This document shows positions 1 to 8,431 of a stretch of DNA of 64,000 bases, piece after piece. Numbering within the stretch: position 1 is the first letter of the stretch; each line of letters begins with the position of its first letter. Made by a program: the position numbers and the translations under genes. Source of the stretch: Pseudomonadota bacterium (GTDB lineage Bacteria; Pseudomonadota; Gammaproteobacteria; Burkholderiales; Burkholderiaceae_C); contig JAEZWW010000113.1 of the NCBI GenBank assembly GCA_023442945.1, forward strand, positions 1 through 64,000, read 5' to 3'. The notes beneath the pieces were generated by a model, which saw nothing but the letters and a program-made list of their open reading frames with translations, was not told where the DNA came from and searched no databases.

Positions 1-4
1 GTTG

Positions 5-61
5 CGATCAACTGAGCCTTCAATTATGACACGCTTTTGAAAGACCTGTCAAATTCTAGGG
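5..61 (+). repeat. Direct repeat copy 1
   Basis: This copy pairs with a second one exactly 156 bp downstream. The best conserved part contains AAAGACCTGTCAAAT, and mismatches are scattered elsewhere. Its function is unknown: it could be a duplicated operator or the residue of a duplication. Confidence 0.6.
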
Positions 62-160
62 TTTTACCGATTTGCACCACAACTTTCGCCGCGGCACCCA
101 TCTACCAACCCCGCAACCAGAAGAACCCTCCGATTGCCGCCAATCTCTGAGAACCCTCAT

Positions 161-217
161 CGATCAGCGAAGCCTTCAATTATGGCATGCCTTCGAAAGA
201 CCTGTCAAATCTTAGGG
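161..217 (+). repeat. Direct repeat copy 2
   Basis: Second copy of the 57-bp repeat. It shares AGCCTTCAATTATG and AAAGACCTGTCAAAT with copy 1. It lies 140 bp before the glycerate kinase start codon. Confidence 0.6.
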
Positions 218-356
218 GCTCTTGGCTCGCGCCGTGAAACTCCCTGGGCACCCCTCGTCGTGTGGCCTAACGGCCTTCACATCAAGGGAGGCGAAGTATA
301 GCCTGCTTTTGCGTCGAACCTACGACGACCTACTGGTTCTCGCTTAGATTTCAGCC

Positions 357-1694
357 ATGACGAACATCCCGCAAGCCCCAACTGCGCCCCTCGACGCCCC
401 CCGTACCTTCCTGCGGCATCTGTTCGACATTGCCGTCCAGCGAGCGCTGCCTGAGGAGGTGCTTGGGTCCTATCTCCCAACCCCGCCCACGCATGGAAGG
501 ACGGTGGTTCTCGGCGCCGGGAAAGCTGCCGGCGCGATGGCGCTGGCGCTCGAACGTCTTTGGCCACAGGACGCTCCTCTCTCCGGCTTGGTGGTTACGC
601 GGTACGGCCATGTTCCGCCTCGGCCGGCGGGCGCGCCGCAGCAGCGCATCCAGGTTGTCGAAGCCGCTCACCCCGTCCCCGACGCTGCTGGTGAGCGCGC
701 CGCCCTCCAGATGCTGTCACTCACGAATGACCTGACACCGCAAGACCTGGTCCTTTGTTTGATTTCAGGCGGTGGCTCGGCGCTCCTGACCTTGCCCGCC
801 CAAGGCCTGACCTTGGCGGACAAGCAAGCCATTAACCGCCAGTTGCTGGCCAGTGGCGCCGGCATCCACGAGATGAATGCGCTGCGTAAGCACCTTTCCC
901 GCATCAAGGGCGGCCGCCTGGCCGAAGCCTGCTTCCCCGCACAGGTCGTCACGCTGGCGATCAGTGATGTGCCCGGCGACGACCTGTCGGTCATCGCGAG
1001 CGGCCCAACCGTCCCTGACAGCAGCACCTGCGCCGATGCCTTGGCTGTAGAGCGGCGGTACGGCATCTCGCTTCCGACCTCGGTGGTGGCCGCCTTGGAA
1101 AGCGGGGCGCTCGAAACGCCCAAGCCCGGTGCTGCTTGCTTTGAACGTCAGACGACCCACCTGATCGCCACGCCACGCCAGTCGCTCGACGCCGCCGCCA
1201 ACGCCGCACGCGCAGCTGGTCTGAGAGCGTACGTGTTGAGCGACGACATCGAAGGCGAGTCTCGGGACATCGGGCAGATGCACGGCGCACTCGCACGTGC
1301 CACCGCACGCGACCAGGGGGCATTCCAGCGCCCATGTGTGCTGCTGAGCGGGGGCGAAACGACGGTCACCCTCGGCGAAGCGGTTGCGGGCAGCCCACGG
1401 GGACGCGGCGGCCGGGCCGGCGAGTTTTGCCTCGGTCTGGCGCAAGGTCTGCAGGCGCAGGCCGGCGTCTGGGGCCTTGCTGCGGACACCGACGGCATCG
1501 ACGGGGTGGAAGACAACGCTGGCGCACTCGTCACCCCGGACACCGTCGCGCGCGCCACAGCCGCTGGCCGCTCCCTGGCCGATCACATCACCCGCCACGA
1601 CGCGTACGCCTACTTTGATGCGATCGGCGACCTGGTCGTCACGGGCCCCACCCACACCAACGTCAACGATTTCCGTGCCATCCTCATTCTGTAG
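357..1694 (+). CDS. Glycerate 2-kinase / hydroxypyruvate reductase-type (MOFRL family)
   Basis: The 445-residue protein matches the GckA/TtuD family. Members phosphorylate glycerate at C2 in cytosolic glyoxylate, tartrate or hydroxypyruvate metabolism; some are annotated as hydroxypyruvate reductase. The N-terminal DUF4147-type domain shows VVLGAGKAAGAMA near residue 50, LISGGGSALL near 135, and a stretch with NALRKHLSRIKGG and SDVPGDDLSVIASGPT near 175-220. The C-terminal MOFRL part has GRGGRAGEF near 345 and ends in DLVVTGPTHTNVNDF. Length is usual for the family. ATG at 357 is the most upstream start that keeps the domain complete; its ribosome site is weak. The downstream regulator gene is on the same strand, 84 bp away. 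Confidence 0.85.
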   Translation: MTNIPQAPTAPLDAPRTFLRHLFDIAVQRALPEEVLGSYLPTPPTHGRTVVLGAGKAAGAMALALERLWPQDAPLSGLVVTRYGHVPPRPAGAPQQRIQVVEAAHPVPDAAGERAALQMLSLTNDLTPQDLVLCLISGGGSALLTLPAQGLTLADKQAINRQLLASGAGIHEMNALRKHLSRIKGGRLAEACFPAQVVTLAISDVPGDDLSVIASGPTVPDSSTCADALAVERRYGISLPTSVVAALESGALETPKPGAACFERQTTHLIATPRQSLDAAANAARAAGLRAYVLSDDIEGESRDIGQMHGALARATARDQGAFQRPCVLLSGGETTVTLGEAVAGSPRGRGGRAGEFCLGLAQGLQAQAGVWGLAADTDGIDGVEDNAGALVTPDTVARATAAGRSLADHITRHDAYAYFDAIGDLVVTGPTHTNVNDFRAILIL

Positions 1695-1730
1695 CACTCC
1701 ACCACCGCCCGCCCCTCACTTGCCGTGCGA

Positions 1731-1744
1731 TTGACGTGCATCAA
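1731..1744. promoter_or_regulatory. FNR/DNR-type box before the Crp/Fnr gene
   Basis: TTGACGTGCATCAA matches the TTGAT-N4-ATCAA consensus at nine of ten fixed positions. Its centre is 1737.5. If activation is class II (box at -41.5), transcription would begin at about 1779, the A of the proposed start codon. A weak -10 candidate, CACAGT, lies at 1767-1772. Autoregulation is an inference. Confidence 0.6.
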
Positions 1745-1778
1745 TGCCCGTGGCGCGCGGGCGCGGCACAGTGGCCCC

Positions 1779-2408
1779 ATGCTGCCCCTTATGTCGAACC
1801 ACTGGCAGGGCGACGTTTGCTCCCTGCCCCGCGGTGCGACGCTGATGCGTCGTGCCATGCCCATGGACTACGTCTACCACGTGGACAGTGGCCGCGTGTC
1901 CCTGCGCCTGAACGAAGGCGAAGGCCACGCGCGTCAGGTCGGCATGGTCGAAGGACCCTGCTGGCTCAACGCCACCTGCGCCGTGCTGGGCGAATTGCCA
2001 TTGGTCGATGCTGTGGCGGACACCGAGCTCCACGTACAACGCGTGCCTTTATCAGCCTTTGCGGATGAGATGGCCAGCCTGCCTGCCACCGCACGATCTG
2101 TGCTCAACGGTGTGGCACAGGCCCACCGTCAGCAGACCGAGCTGGCCGTCAGCCGGCTCGCCAAGGATGCCGAGTCCCGCTGCGCTGAGTGGCTGCTGCG
2201 CCATGCCGAACCGGCCCAGGGCACGTCGGGCGCGCTCTCCGTCTTCCTGCGCGAGCGCAAACGCATGATCGCCGCGCAGCTTGGCATCGCCCCGGAAACC
2301 TTCTCGCGCGTGCTGCGTCAGCTGCGCGAACGCAGTCTCATCAGCGGATCCGGTCGGGTGCTGAACCTCGTTGACCCCAACGGCCTGCGCGCGCTCGCCG
2401 GCGCCTGA
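1779..2408 (+). CDS. Crp/Fnr-family transcriptional regulator
   Basis: About 209 residues. An N-terminal cyclic-nucleotide-binding-type beta barrel (about 1-125) is followed by a C-terminal winged helix-turn-helix. The recognition helix in IAPETFSRVLRQL carries the E-xx-S-R set that FNR and DNR proteins use to read TTGAT. The cysteine cluster of oxygen-sensing FNR is absent, so a DNR/NNR-like or other effector-responsive member is more likely. The frame is open from 1725, but that extension would put the FNR-type box inside the gene, so I prefer ATG 1779 (or 1791). It is the only regulator of this class in the window and the best candidate to act on the nirS and nirJ boxes. It is convergent with the aminotransferase gene, 17 bp away. 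Confidence 0.85.
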   Translation: MLPLMSNHWQGDVCSLPRGATLMRRAMPMDYVYHVDSGRVSLRLNEGEGHARQVGMVEGPCWLNATCAVLGELPLVDAVADTELHVQRVPLSAFADEMASLPATARSVLNGVAQAHRQQTELAVSRLAKDAESRCAEWLLRHAEPAQGTSGALSVFLRERKRMIAAQLGIAPETFSRVLRQLRERSLISGSGRVLNLVDPNGLRALAGA

Positions 2409-2425
2409 GGCGCAGGCGGCCAAGC

Positions 2426-3760
2426 TCAGGCGTTGGCCGACTTCTCCAGCGCAGGGGCCGGCGCCGATTGCGGCCAGATCGCCCGGCGCGCGTTGACGGA
2501 CTCGGTCATCGCGTGTTCCAGCCGCATGCATTCGGCGTCGCCAAACGGCAATGACAGCGCCATAAAGCCCCGGCGCGCCATGTAGACGCTGCGGCTCAGC
2601 AGCTCGAAGAACATCAGTGCCTTCACGCGGTCGTCCGTGGCCGCCAGGTCGTCCGCGCTGCGCAGGTTGCCCGCGAGCGGATGCAACTGCATCAGCGAAC
2701 CCATGCCCGTCAGCTGCAACGGCACGCCCTGGCGTTCAAACAAGGCGTTCAGTTTGGCGCGCAGGGCATCGCCCCGGCGGTTCAGCGCGTCCAGCCGCTC
2801 GGCCGTCAGCACGTGCTTCAAACCCGCCAAACCCGCCGCCATGGTCAGCACGTTGTTGTTGAAGGTACCGGCGTGCTGCCAGGCCTGAGGCCGGCGCGGG
2901 TCGTAGCGCGACATCACGTCGGCACGGCCACCGAAAGCGCCAAAGCTGAGGCCACCACCAAAGTACTTGCCAAGGGTGGTGATGTCCGGCCGAATGCCCA
3001 GCAACTGCTGGCGCCCGCCAAAGGACAGGCGGGATGTCATGACCTCGTCAAAGATGAGCAGCGCCCCCGTCTCATTCGCCAGCGTGCGCAGCCCATGCAA
3101 GAACTGCGGGTCACCAGGAATGCAACCGCCCGAGCCCAGCATCGGCTCCACCAGGATCGCCGCCAGGTCCTTGCGGTGCGGCGCCACCTGGGCGTGCACG
3201 TCTTCCAGGTCGTTGTAGCGCGCCACGATCCATTCGTGCGGCACGTTGACCGGGCTGCCGCCTTGGCCAAACGCCAGTACGCCGCCGTGGTAGCCGCCCT
3301 TGAAGACCAGCACCTTGCGCCGCTCGGTGCTCGCCGTGGCGGTGGCCAGCGCCATCAGGTTGGCTTCGGTGCCGGAATTGGTGAAGCGCAGCAACTCCAT
3401 GGACGGAAAGCGCCGCTGCAGCTCGCGCGCCAGCAGACCTTCGCGTTCGGTGTGGGATGACAGACTCAGGCCGCTGTGCAGCGCCTCGCTGACCGCGGCG
3501 CGGATCGCCGGGTCCGAATGGCCGTACAGACCAGCCGTGAACTCGCCCAACGCGTCCAGGTAGCGGTGGCCGTCGGCATCCCAGAGGTGGCAGCCCTCCC
3601 CGCGCACCATGTAGGGCGGGAACGGGTCGAAAAACAGCACACTGCGGGTGTTGCCGCCGGGCAAAACGCCCAGGGCTTGCTGATGAATCCGCTCGCTGGC
3701 AGGGTGCGAACGGCGGTACTGTTCGATGGCCTGGTTCAGTGCCTGGTCAAGGTCGCTCAT
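2426..3760 (-). CDS. Class III aminotransferase (glutamate-1-semialdehyde aminomutase-like)
   Basis: The 444-residue protein is a PLP-dependent class III aminotransferase. LPGGNTRSVLFFDPFPPY near residue 35 and the PLP-binding lysine in TTLGKYFGGG near 260 are typical of the branch that includes HemL-like proteins, as is the aspartate of IFDEV. It is probably not the heme-pathway HemL, because its neighbour is an FAD amino-acid oxidase; the pair looks like an amino acid or amine catabolic unit. It lies 15 bp downstream of the oxidase gene and is probably cotranscribed with it. The substrate cannot be read from the sequence. Confidence 0.85.
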   Translation of the reverse strand: MSDLDQALNQAIEQYRRSHPASERIHQQALGVLPGGNTRSVLFFDPFPPYMVRGEGCHLWDADGHRYLDALGEFTAGLYGHSDPAIRAAVSEALHSGLSLSSHTEREGLLARELQRRFPSMELLRFTNSGTEANLMALATATASTERRKVLVFKGGYHGGVLAFGQGGSPVNVPHEWIVARYNDLEDVHAQVAPHRKDLAAILVEPMLGSGGCIPGDPQFLHGLRTLANETGALLIFDEVMTSRLSFGGRQQLLGIRPDITTLGKYFGGGLSFGAFGGRADVMSRYDPRRPQAWQHAGTFNNNVLTMAAGLAGLKHVLTAERLDALNRRGDALRAKLNALFERQGVPLQLTGMGSLMQLHPLAGNLRSADDLAATDDRVKALMFFELLSRSVYMARRGFMALSLPFGDAECMRLEHAMTESVNARRAIWPQSAPAPALEKSANA

Positions 3761-3775
3761 GGCCCCATTGTGCGG

Positions 3776-4906
3776 TCAACGCAGTCGGGCAGGTGAAACG
3801 GCGGACATATCCACCCCTTGCGCCGCCAGCTCGGGCGGCATCACGGCCCCCAGTATCTGGCTGGCGGCCAGCCAACTGGCGCCCGCAGCGCTCTGAATAC
3901 CGTAGCCGCCCTGCGCCGCCAGCCAGAAAAAACGTGGCGTCTGCGCATCAAAGCCGATGACGATCTCGCCATCCTTCACAAAGCTGCGCAGGCCGGCCCA
4001 GGTGGCGGTGGGGCGGCGGATGCGCAGCGTCGTCATCTCTTCGATGCGGTAGATGCCGGTGGCGATGTCCAACTCCTCCGGTTGCACGTCGTGCGGCGTG
4101 GTCGGATCGGCGTTGGCGGGCGAGCCCAGCAGTTGCCCCGCGTCCGGCTTGATGTACCAGGTCTCGTCCGCGTCGATCACCATCGGCCAATCGGTCGGGT
4201 CCATGTCCTCGGGCGCGCGGAAGGTGAAGGCGCTGCGCCGCCGCGGCTCGATGCCGATCGGCCGCGCCCCGGCGCGCTCGGCCAGCTCGTCGGCCCAGGC
4301 GCCGGCGGCGTTGACCAGCGTGGCCGCGCGCAGTGTGCTGCCGTCCGCCAGCGTGACCGTCCAGGCTTGGCCGTCGTGGGTGGCCGACAGCACCTCGGCT
4401 CCCGTGCGCAACTGCGTCCCGGCCGCACGGGCGCCGCGCAGAAAGCCTTGCAGCAACGCGTTTACGTCCATGTCGTAACCGTCTTCGTCCAGCACGCAGC
4501 CGCCGACTTGCGCCGGGTCCAGGATCGGCAGCAGTGCCAGCGTCTCGGCCGCGTCCAGCCGGCGCACGCGGGTGGCGCTGCCGCTCAGGGTCTGAAAGAT
4601 CGCGTCCAGCTCGGCCGTCTGGTCCGGGCGGCCCACGGTCAGCGCCGCGCGCGGTGTGATCAGCGCGTCGTCGCTGAAGCCGGCCGGCGGGTTCAGATAA
4701 AAACCGCGCCCCGCGCGCGTCAGCGCCCGCACCTGGGGGGGCCCGTAGCTTTCCATGAAGTGGGCCGCCGATCGCCCGGTGCTGTGTGTGCCGGGCTGCG
4801 CCTCGCGCTCAAGCAGCGTGACGGCATGCCCACGCTGCGCCAGGCGCCAGGCCAGCGACGCGCCGGCGATGCCAGCGCCCACAATCAAGGTGTCAGAAGT
4901 GTTCAC
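3776..4906 (-). CDS. FAD-dependent amino acid oxidase/dehydrogenase (DAO family)
   Basis: The 376-residue flavoprotein has an N-terminal Rossmann dinucleotide motif, IVGAGIAGASLAWRLAQRG (residues 7-25), then TLLEREAQPGTHSTGRSAA. It ends with the family's glycine-rich region (AAQGGYGIQSAAGASW). This is the D-amino acid/glycine oxidase fold, which oxidises an amine or amino acid to the imine. The start is a GTG at 4906. It is the first gene of a two-gene minus-strand operon with the class III aminotransferase, suggesting joint degradation of an amino compound. The exact substrate is unknown. Confidence 0.82.
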   Translation of the reverse strand: MNTSDTLIVGAGIAGASLAWRLAQRGHAVTLLEREAQPGTHSTGRSAAHFMESYGPPQVRALTRAGRGFYLNPPAGFSDDALITPRAALTVGRPDQTAELDAIFQTLSGSATRVRRLDAAETLALLPILDPAQVGGCVLDEDGYDMDVNALLQGFLRGARAAGTQLRTGAEVLSATHDGQAWTVTLADGSTLRAATLVNAAGAWADELAERAGARPIGIEPRRRSAFTFRAPEDMDPTDWPMVIDADETWYIKPDAGQLLGSPANADPTTPHDVQPEELDIATGIYRIEEMTTLRIRRPTATWAGLRSFVKDGEIVIGFDAQTPRFFWLAAQGGYGIQSAAGASWLAASQILGAVMPPELAAQGVDMSAVSPARLR

Positions 4907-5101
4907 GCCGACGATTCTGGCAGCGCAAGCGTGCCAAATCTGTCAGGGTTTGGCCCCATGTGCGCCAAGGCCACTGCGCTGCGGTTACGCTTGCGCGCCT
5001 TTCCGGTGACGCATGCATGCGCCGCACCACCCGCACGCGCCTGGCCGCCACGCTCACGCCGGGCGCCCTGCCCCGCCCCCTTTTCCCATCACAAGAACAA
5101 C

Positions 5102-6316
5102 ATGAACCCGAACGCCGATCAGCTCTGGAAAGCGCCCCGCTGGGCCATGGCGGTGCTGCTGGCGGTGCTGAGCATGCTGGGGCCGTTCTCGATCGACACC
5201 TACATCCCCGCCTTTGGCGCGATCGCCCGGTCGCTGAACGCCACGCCGGTGGAGATGCAGCAAACGCTGTCGGCCTACCTGTTCGGCTTTGCCTTCATGA
5301 ACCTGTTTCATGGCGCGCTGTCCGACAGCTTTGGCCGGCAGCCGGTGATTCTGGGTGGCCTGATCCTCTTCACCCTGGCTTCATTGGGCTGCGCGCTGTC
5401 GCAATCGGTGGGGCAGCTGATCCTGTTTCGCGCGCTGCAAGGCCTGTCCACCGGCGCCGGCGTGGTGGTGTCGCGCGCGGTGGTGCGCGACATGTTCCCG
5501 CCGTCCGAAGCGCAGCGCGTGATGAGCCAGATCACCATCTTCTTCGGCGTGGCGCCCGCGTTGGCGCCGGTCATCGGCGGCTTGCTGTCGGAAACGCTGG
5601 GCTGGCATTCCGTGTTCTGGTTTCTGGTCGGCGTGGGGGGGGTGCTGACGGCGATCAACCTGCGCTTTCTGCCCGAAACCCTGCACGTGCAGGACCGCCA
5701 GCCCTTTCAGGTCGGCAACTTGATGCGCGGCTATGGCGAGCTGCTGTCCGACCCGCGCTTTCTGCTGCTGGCGCTCGCCTCGGGCGTGCCGTTCAACGGC
5801 ATGTTTTTGTACGTGCTGTCGGCGCCCACCTTCCTCGGCGACATCCTGCAGCTCAAGCCGACGCAGTTCTTCTGGTTCTTCATCCTGAGCATCGGCGGCA
5901 TCATGATCGGCTCGTGGATGTCCGGGCGCATGGCTGGCAAGGTGCGGCCCAAGAACCAGATCATGCGCGGCTTTCGCATCATGCTGGCGGTGTCGGTGCT
6001 GAACGTCATCGCCAACCTGCTGTTCGCGCCCAGCGTCTGGTGGTCGCTGCTGCCCATTGCGGTGTTCGCCTTTGGCTGGGCGCTGATGGTGCCGGTGGTC
6101 ACGCTGCTGGTGCTGGACTTGCACCCCGCGCGGCGCGGCATGGCATCGTCCCTGCAGGCGGTGGTGGGCAGCACCTCCAACGGCATCGTCGCCGGCGTGG
6201 TGGCACCGCTGGTCATGCATTCGGCCATCGGCCTGGCCCTGATGTCTTTTGCCTTCATGTCGGTCGGGTTGGTGGCTTGGCTGTGGCTGCACCGGCGCTG
6301 GCGCGAGATCGGCTGA
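5102..6316 (+). CDS. Bcr/CflA-type MFS drug efflux transporter
   Basis: The 404-residue inner-membrane protein has twelve predicted helices. The start at MNPNADQLWKAPRW is followed by helix 1 containing GPFSIDTYIPAF, typical of Bcr/CflA proteins. The MFS signature between helices 2 and 3 reads GALSDSFGRQPV, and the motif in helix 5 reads GVAPALAPVIGG. Members export bicyclomycin, sulfonamides, chloramphenicol or cysteine by proton antiport; the substrate here is unknown. The frame is open far upstream, but the family alignment and low hydrophobicity of the extension fix the start at 5102. Confidence 0.9.
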   Translation: MNPNADQLWKAPRWAMAVLLAVLSMLGPFSIDTYIPAFGAIARSLNATPVEMQQTLSAYLFGFAFMNLFHGALSDSFGRQPVILGGLILFTLASLGCALSQSVGQLILFRALQGLSTGAGVVVSRAVVRDMFPPSEAQRVMSQITIFFGVAPALAPVIGGLLSETLGWHSVFWFLVGVGGVLTAINLRFLPETLHVQDRQPFQVGNLMRGYGELLSDPRFLLLALASGVPFNGMFLYVLSAPTFLGDILQLKPTQFFWFFILSIGGIMIGSWMSGRMAGKVRPKNQIMRGFRIMLAVSVLNVIANLLFAPSVWWSLLPIAVFAFGWALMVPVVTLLVLDLHPARRGMASSLQAVVGSTSNGIVAGVVAPLVMHSAIGLALMSFAFMSVGLVAWLWLHRRWREIG

Positions 6317-6393
6317 ACCTCCGACCCACGCATCCGCCCCTTGACCGCGTGGGTGGTTGCGGCACCACACTCGCCAAAATCTGCTTTAATGCA

Positions 6394-6442
6394 TAAAATC
6401 TCGATCAAACCCTACAACCACCTGCGCAAGCAGCTATAGTTT
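6394..6442 (+). repeat. R1 dispersed repeat, copy before the guanidine riboswitch
   Basis: Forward copy with CCCTACAACCACCTGCGCAA followed by GCAGCTATAG. The self-complementary core CTGC-GCAA-GCAG could fold as a four-pair stem with a GCAA loop. It lies just upstream of the riboswitch and might supply part of its promoter (TATAGT at 6435-6440). Confidence 0.85.
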
Positions 6443-6461
6443 AGGGAGTATATTCCGCCCT

Positions 6462-6505
6462 CGGGACGACCCGTTGCGCTGCCGGTTCACCTTGGGGACG
6501 ACCCC
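6462..6505 (+). ncRNA. Guanidine-II riboswitch (mini-ykkC)
   Basis: Two small hairpins carry the diagnostic GGG-ACGR-CCC signature: CGGG-ACGA-CCCG at 6462-6473 and GGGG-ACGA-CCCC at 6494-6505, separated by 20 nt. Tandem hairpins with ACGR loops define the guanidine-II (mini-ykkC) class, which binds guanidinium and commonly precedes gdx/sugE exporter genes. A GGAG ribosome site (6513-6516) and ATG (6526) follow directly, in keeping with translational control. The downstream reading frame is itself a broken sugE-like gene, which supports the call. Confidence 0.85.
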
Positions 6506-6525
6506 GTGCCTTGGAGTCGCCCGCC

Positions 6526-6839
6526 ATGCTGCGGACCCTTTTCGCCATCGCCGGCCTGTTCGAACTCGGCCGAGCCACAGGTAAAAATATGCCGAAGGTT
6601 TTAAAAAAATCTTCGCTCACCGTCGGCACCATCTCCACGGCGGACATCGGCATCGACCTGATCGGTTTGGCCATGCGCGATCACCCTGGGCACGGCCTGC
6701 ACGCTGCTCAACCGGCAAGGGCGCCGTGAACGCCTTCGTCCCGCGCACCGCGCCGATGGATGGGCGGGCCAACACCACGCGCTGGGTCTGCGTTGGCGCG
6801 CTCCTTTTTCGCACTTTCTGCCTTCAGCTGAGTCGCTGA
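6526..6839 (+). pseudogene. gdx/sugE guanidinium exporter remnant (SMR family)
   Basis: Starting at ATG 6526, the first ~54 codons resemble Gdx/SugE: AIAGLFELGRATGKN keeps the glutamate of the AGLFE motif, then TVGTISTADIGIDLIGLAMR. After about 6686 the similarity shifts frame (GTA at 6689), then shifts again near 6710, where TGKGAV matches the SugE TGIGAV segment. It then runs in one frame to a TGA at 6837-6839. Total length equals the ~105 codons of an intact gene. At least two frame disruptions, plus replaced conserved residues (GW to GR), show it is broken. Unless the disruptions are sequencing errors, the riboswitch now controls no intact product. Confidence 0.78.
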
Positions 6840-6875
6840 ATCGCCCGTACCGTTTGTTTCTCTGTCCTCCATTCG

Positions 6876-6908
6876 CCTGCCGTGCAGCCCCGCCGGCAGG
6901 TTTTTTTT
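6876..6908 (+). terminator. Rho-independent terminator after the gdx remnant
   Basis: CCTGCCG (6876-6882) pairs with CGGCAGG (6894-6900) and is followed by eight T residues. It closes the riboswitch/gdx transcription unit. Confidence 0.85.
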
Positions 6909-6916
6909 GCTCTTTT

Positions 6917-6963
6917 TCTAATAGCTTCCCGCGCAATTGGTTGTAGGGCCAGACGCTAAAAAT
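6917..6963 (-). repeat. R1 dispersed repeat, copy between terminator and coaD
   Basis: Reverse-orientation, rather diverged copy: AATAGCTTCCCGCGCAATTG then GTTGTAGGGCCAGA. It sits immediately after the terminator and 45 bp from the coaD stop codon. Confidence 0.75.
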
Positions 6964-7007
6964 CCTTCTCAACCTTTAACTTGTCGGTGCCGGAACCAGC
7001 GACCGCC

Positions 7008-7508
7008 TCAGGGCTTGGTCCCCGCGTTCTTCTTGTCCATCAGCCGCTGCCACACGTGCGGCGACACGAACTGCTGCACGTCGCCACCCAGCAGCGCGAT
7101 CTCGCGCACGAAGGTGCTGCTGACAAACTGGTAGTCGCCACCGGGCGTGAGGAAGACCGATTCCACCTCCGGCGCCAGCTTGGCGTTCATGCCTGCGAGC
7201 TGGAATTCGTAGTCGAAGTCCGTCACCGCGCGCAGGCCGCGCACCATGGCCTTGCCGCCTTTTTCCTGCACGAAGTGGCTGACCAGCCCGTCAAACGGCT
7301 CGGCGCGCACGCCCGGCCACTGCTGCGCCGATTCCTTGACCATGGCCAAGCGCTCGTCAAAGCTGAACAGCGTCTTTTTGTGGTGCGCGATGGCGACGGC
7401 GATGATGACTTCGTCAAACAGCTCGCGCGCACGGCGAATGATGTCCTCATGCCCCCGCGTGATGGGGTCGAAGGTGCCGGGGTAGACGGCGATCACATGG
7501 CGGCTCAT
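7008..7508 (-). CDS. coaD: Phosphopantetheine adenylyltransferase
   Basis: The 166-residue protein catalyses the penultimate step of coenzyme A synthesis in the cytosol, transferring AMP from ATP to 4'-phosphopantetheine. The nucleotidyltransferase motif reads YPGTFDPITRGHEDII near residues 9-24, with the TxGH catalytic element. MVRGLRAVTDFDYEFQLAGMN and the ISSTFVRE-like VSSTFVREIA are the other CoaD hallmarks. Start ATG 7508 is preceded by AGGAGA. Length is typical. The longer open frame upstream is an artefact of GC-rich sequence. Confidence 0.97.
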   Translation of the reverse strand: MSRHVIAVYPGTFDPITRGHEDIIRRARELFDEVIIAVAIAHHKKTLFSFDERLAMVKESAQQWPGVRAEPFDGLVSHFVQEKGGKAMVRGLRAVTDFDYEFQLAGMNAKLAPEVESVFLTPGGDYQFVSSTFVREIALLGGDVQQFVSPHVWQRLMDKKNAGTKP

Positions 7509-7609
7509 CGGGCGGGTCTCCTTCAGCGGGCGCCGGCGGGGTGCGGCTTTCGCGCGGATTATGCCGATGGGCGGGGTGGTGGTGGGGTGAGTGGGTATGC
7601 GTTTTGGGG

Positions 7610-7664
7610 GAAATTGGCCGCTGGCCCTACTGGAACTTGCGCGGGCAGCTATTGAATTGGTAGT
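7610..7664 (+). repeat. R1 dispersed repeat, left end of the large palindrome
   Basis: Forward copy: AATTGGCCGCTGGCCCTAC, then TTGCGCGGGCAGCTATTGAA. It forms the left outer end of the palindrome. Confidence 0.85.
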
Positions 7665-8431
7665 GATTTGTTCGTTGCGCGCTCGTTGGGCGTTGGTGAG
7701 TGAATGACGTTGGGAGGCCGGGAAATGCGCCCGGCGGCGCAGTTTCTTTCTTTGACTCGCCAAAGAAAGAAACCAAAGAAAGGCGACCCCACGTCTGCGA
7801 CCCCTGCGCTGCGCTACGGGGCAAACCTGCGTCGCGCTTCTGTCGGGGTGGGCCGCAGAACTCACTTCGCGCTCTTTGAGCGCTCCGTTCAGACAGCCGC
7901 GGCCAATCAGTTCACGAAGCGCGTGCATGCTGCGCTGCACGCGCCACCCCGCCACAACCGCGCCACAGGCGCAGCCTCAAGGGGTGATGAACAGCCACTC
8001 GGGCCATCGCTGCGCTCGGCCCCCAACGGCGCAGGCGCGTTGCGCCGCGCAAGCCAAGGCCGAGCGAAGCGATGGCCTGAATGGTTTCCCTACCCCTGTG
8101 GACGTGCCGAGAAGCGCAGAGCGGGCGGTGGGCGCAGGCACCGAAGGATGCCCGCGCTTCGTGCTCTGATTCGCTGCAGTTGTTTGAGCGGAGCGCTGCA
8201 AGCGCGCAGCGAGTTCTGCAGCGCCACCGCCCGATCGAGCATCGCAGGTTGCCCCGCAGCGCAGCGAAGGGGACACGGCCAGTGGGGTCGCCTTCTTTTG
8301 CCTTCTTTTCTTGGCGAGACAAGAAAAGAAGGTGCGCCGCCGGGCGCACTTCCCGGCCTTCCAGCTTCGATCCATCACCGATGGCAAACACGAGCGCACG
8401 GCTCATCCGCCCGCAGTGACCGAGCGCGCGG

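Larger units (their letters stand above)
1..356. other. Leader region without a recognisable gene
   Basis: I see no convincing coding region here. The stretch is less GC-rich than the genes that follow and holds a 57-bp imperfect direct repeat (see the two repeat entries). It ends at the start codon of the glycerate kinase gene. No clear -35/-10 pair or terminator could be picked out. Confidence 0.5.

Noticed and set aside
3818..5101. Upstream extension of the MFS transporter frame
   Set aside because: It is antisense to the FAD oxidase gene and not hydrophobic; the transporter begins at 5102.
6511..6525. TTG start for the gdx remnant
   Set aside because: It would place the start on the ribosome site GGAG; ATG 6526 matches the SugE N-terminus.
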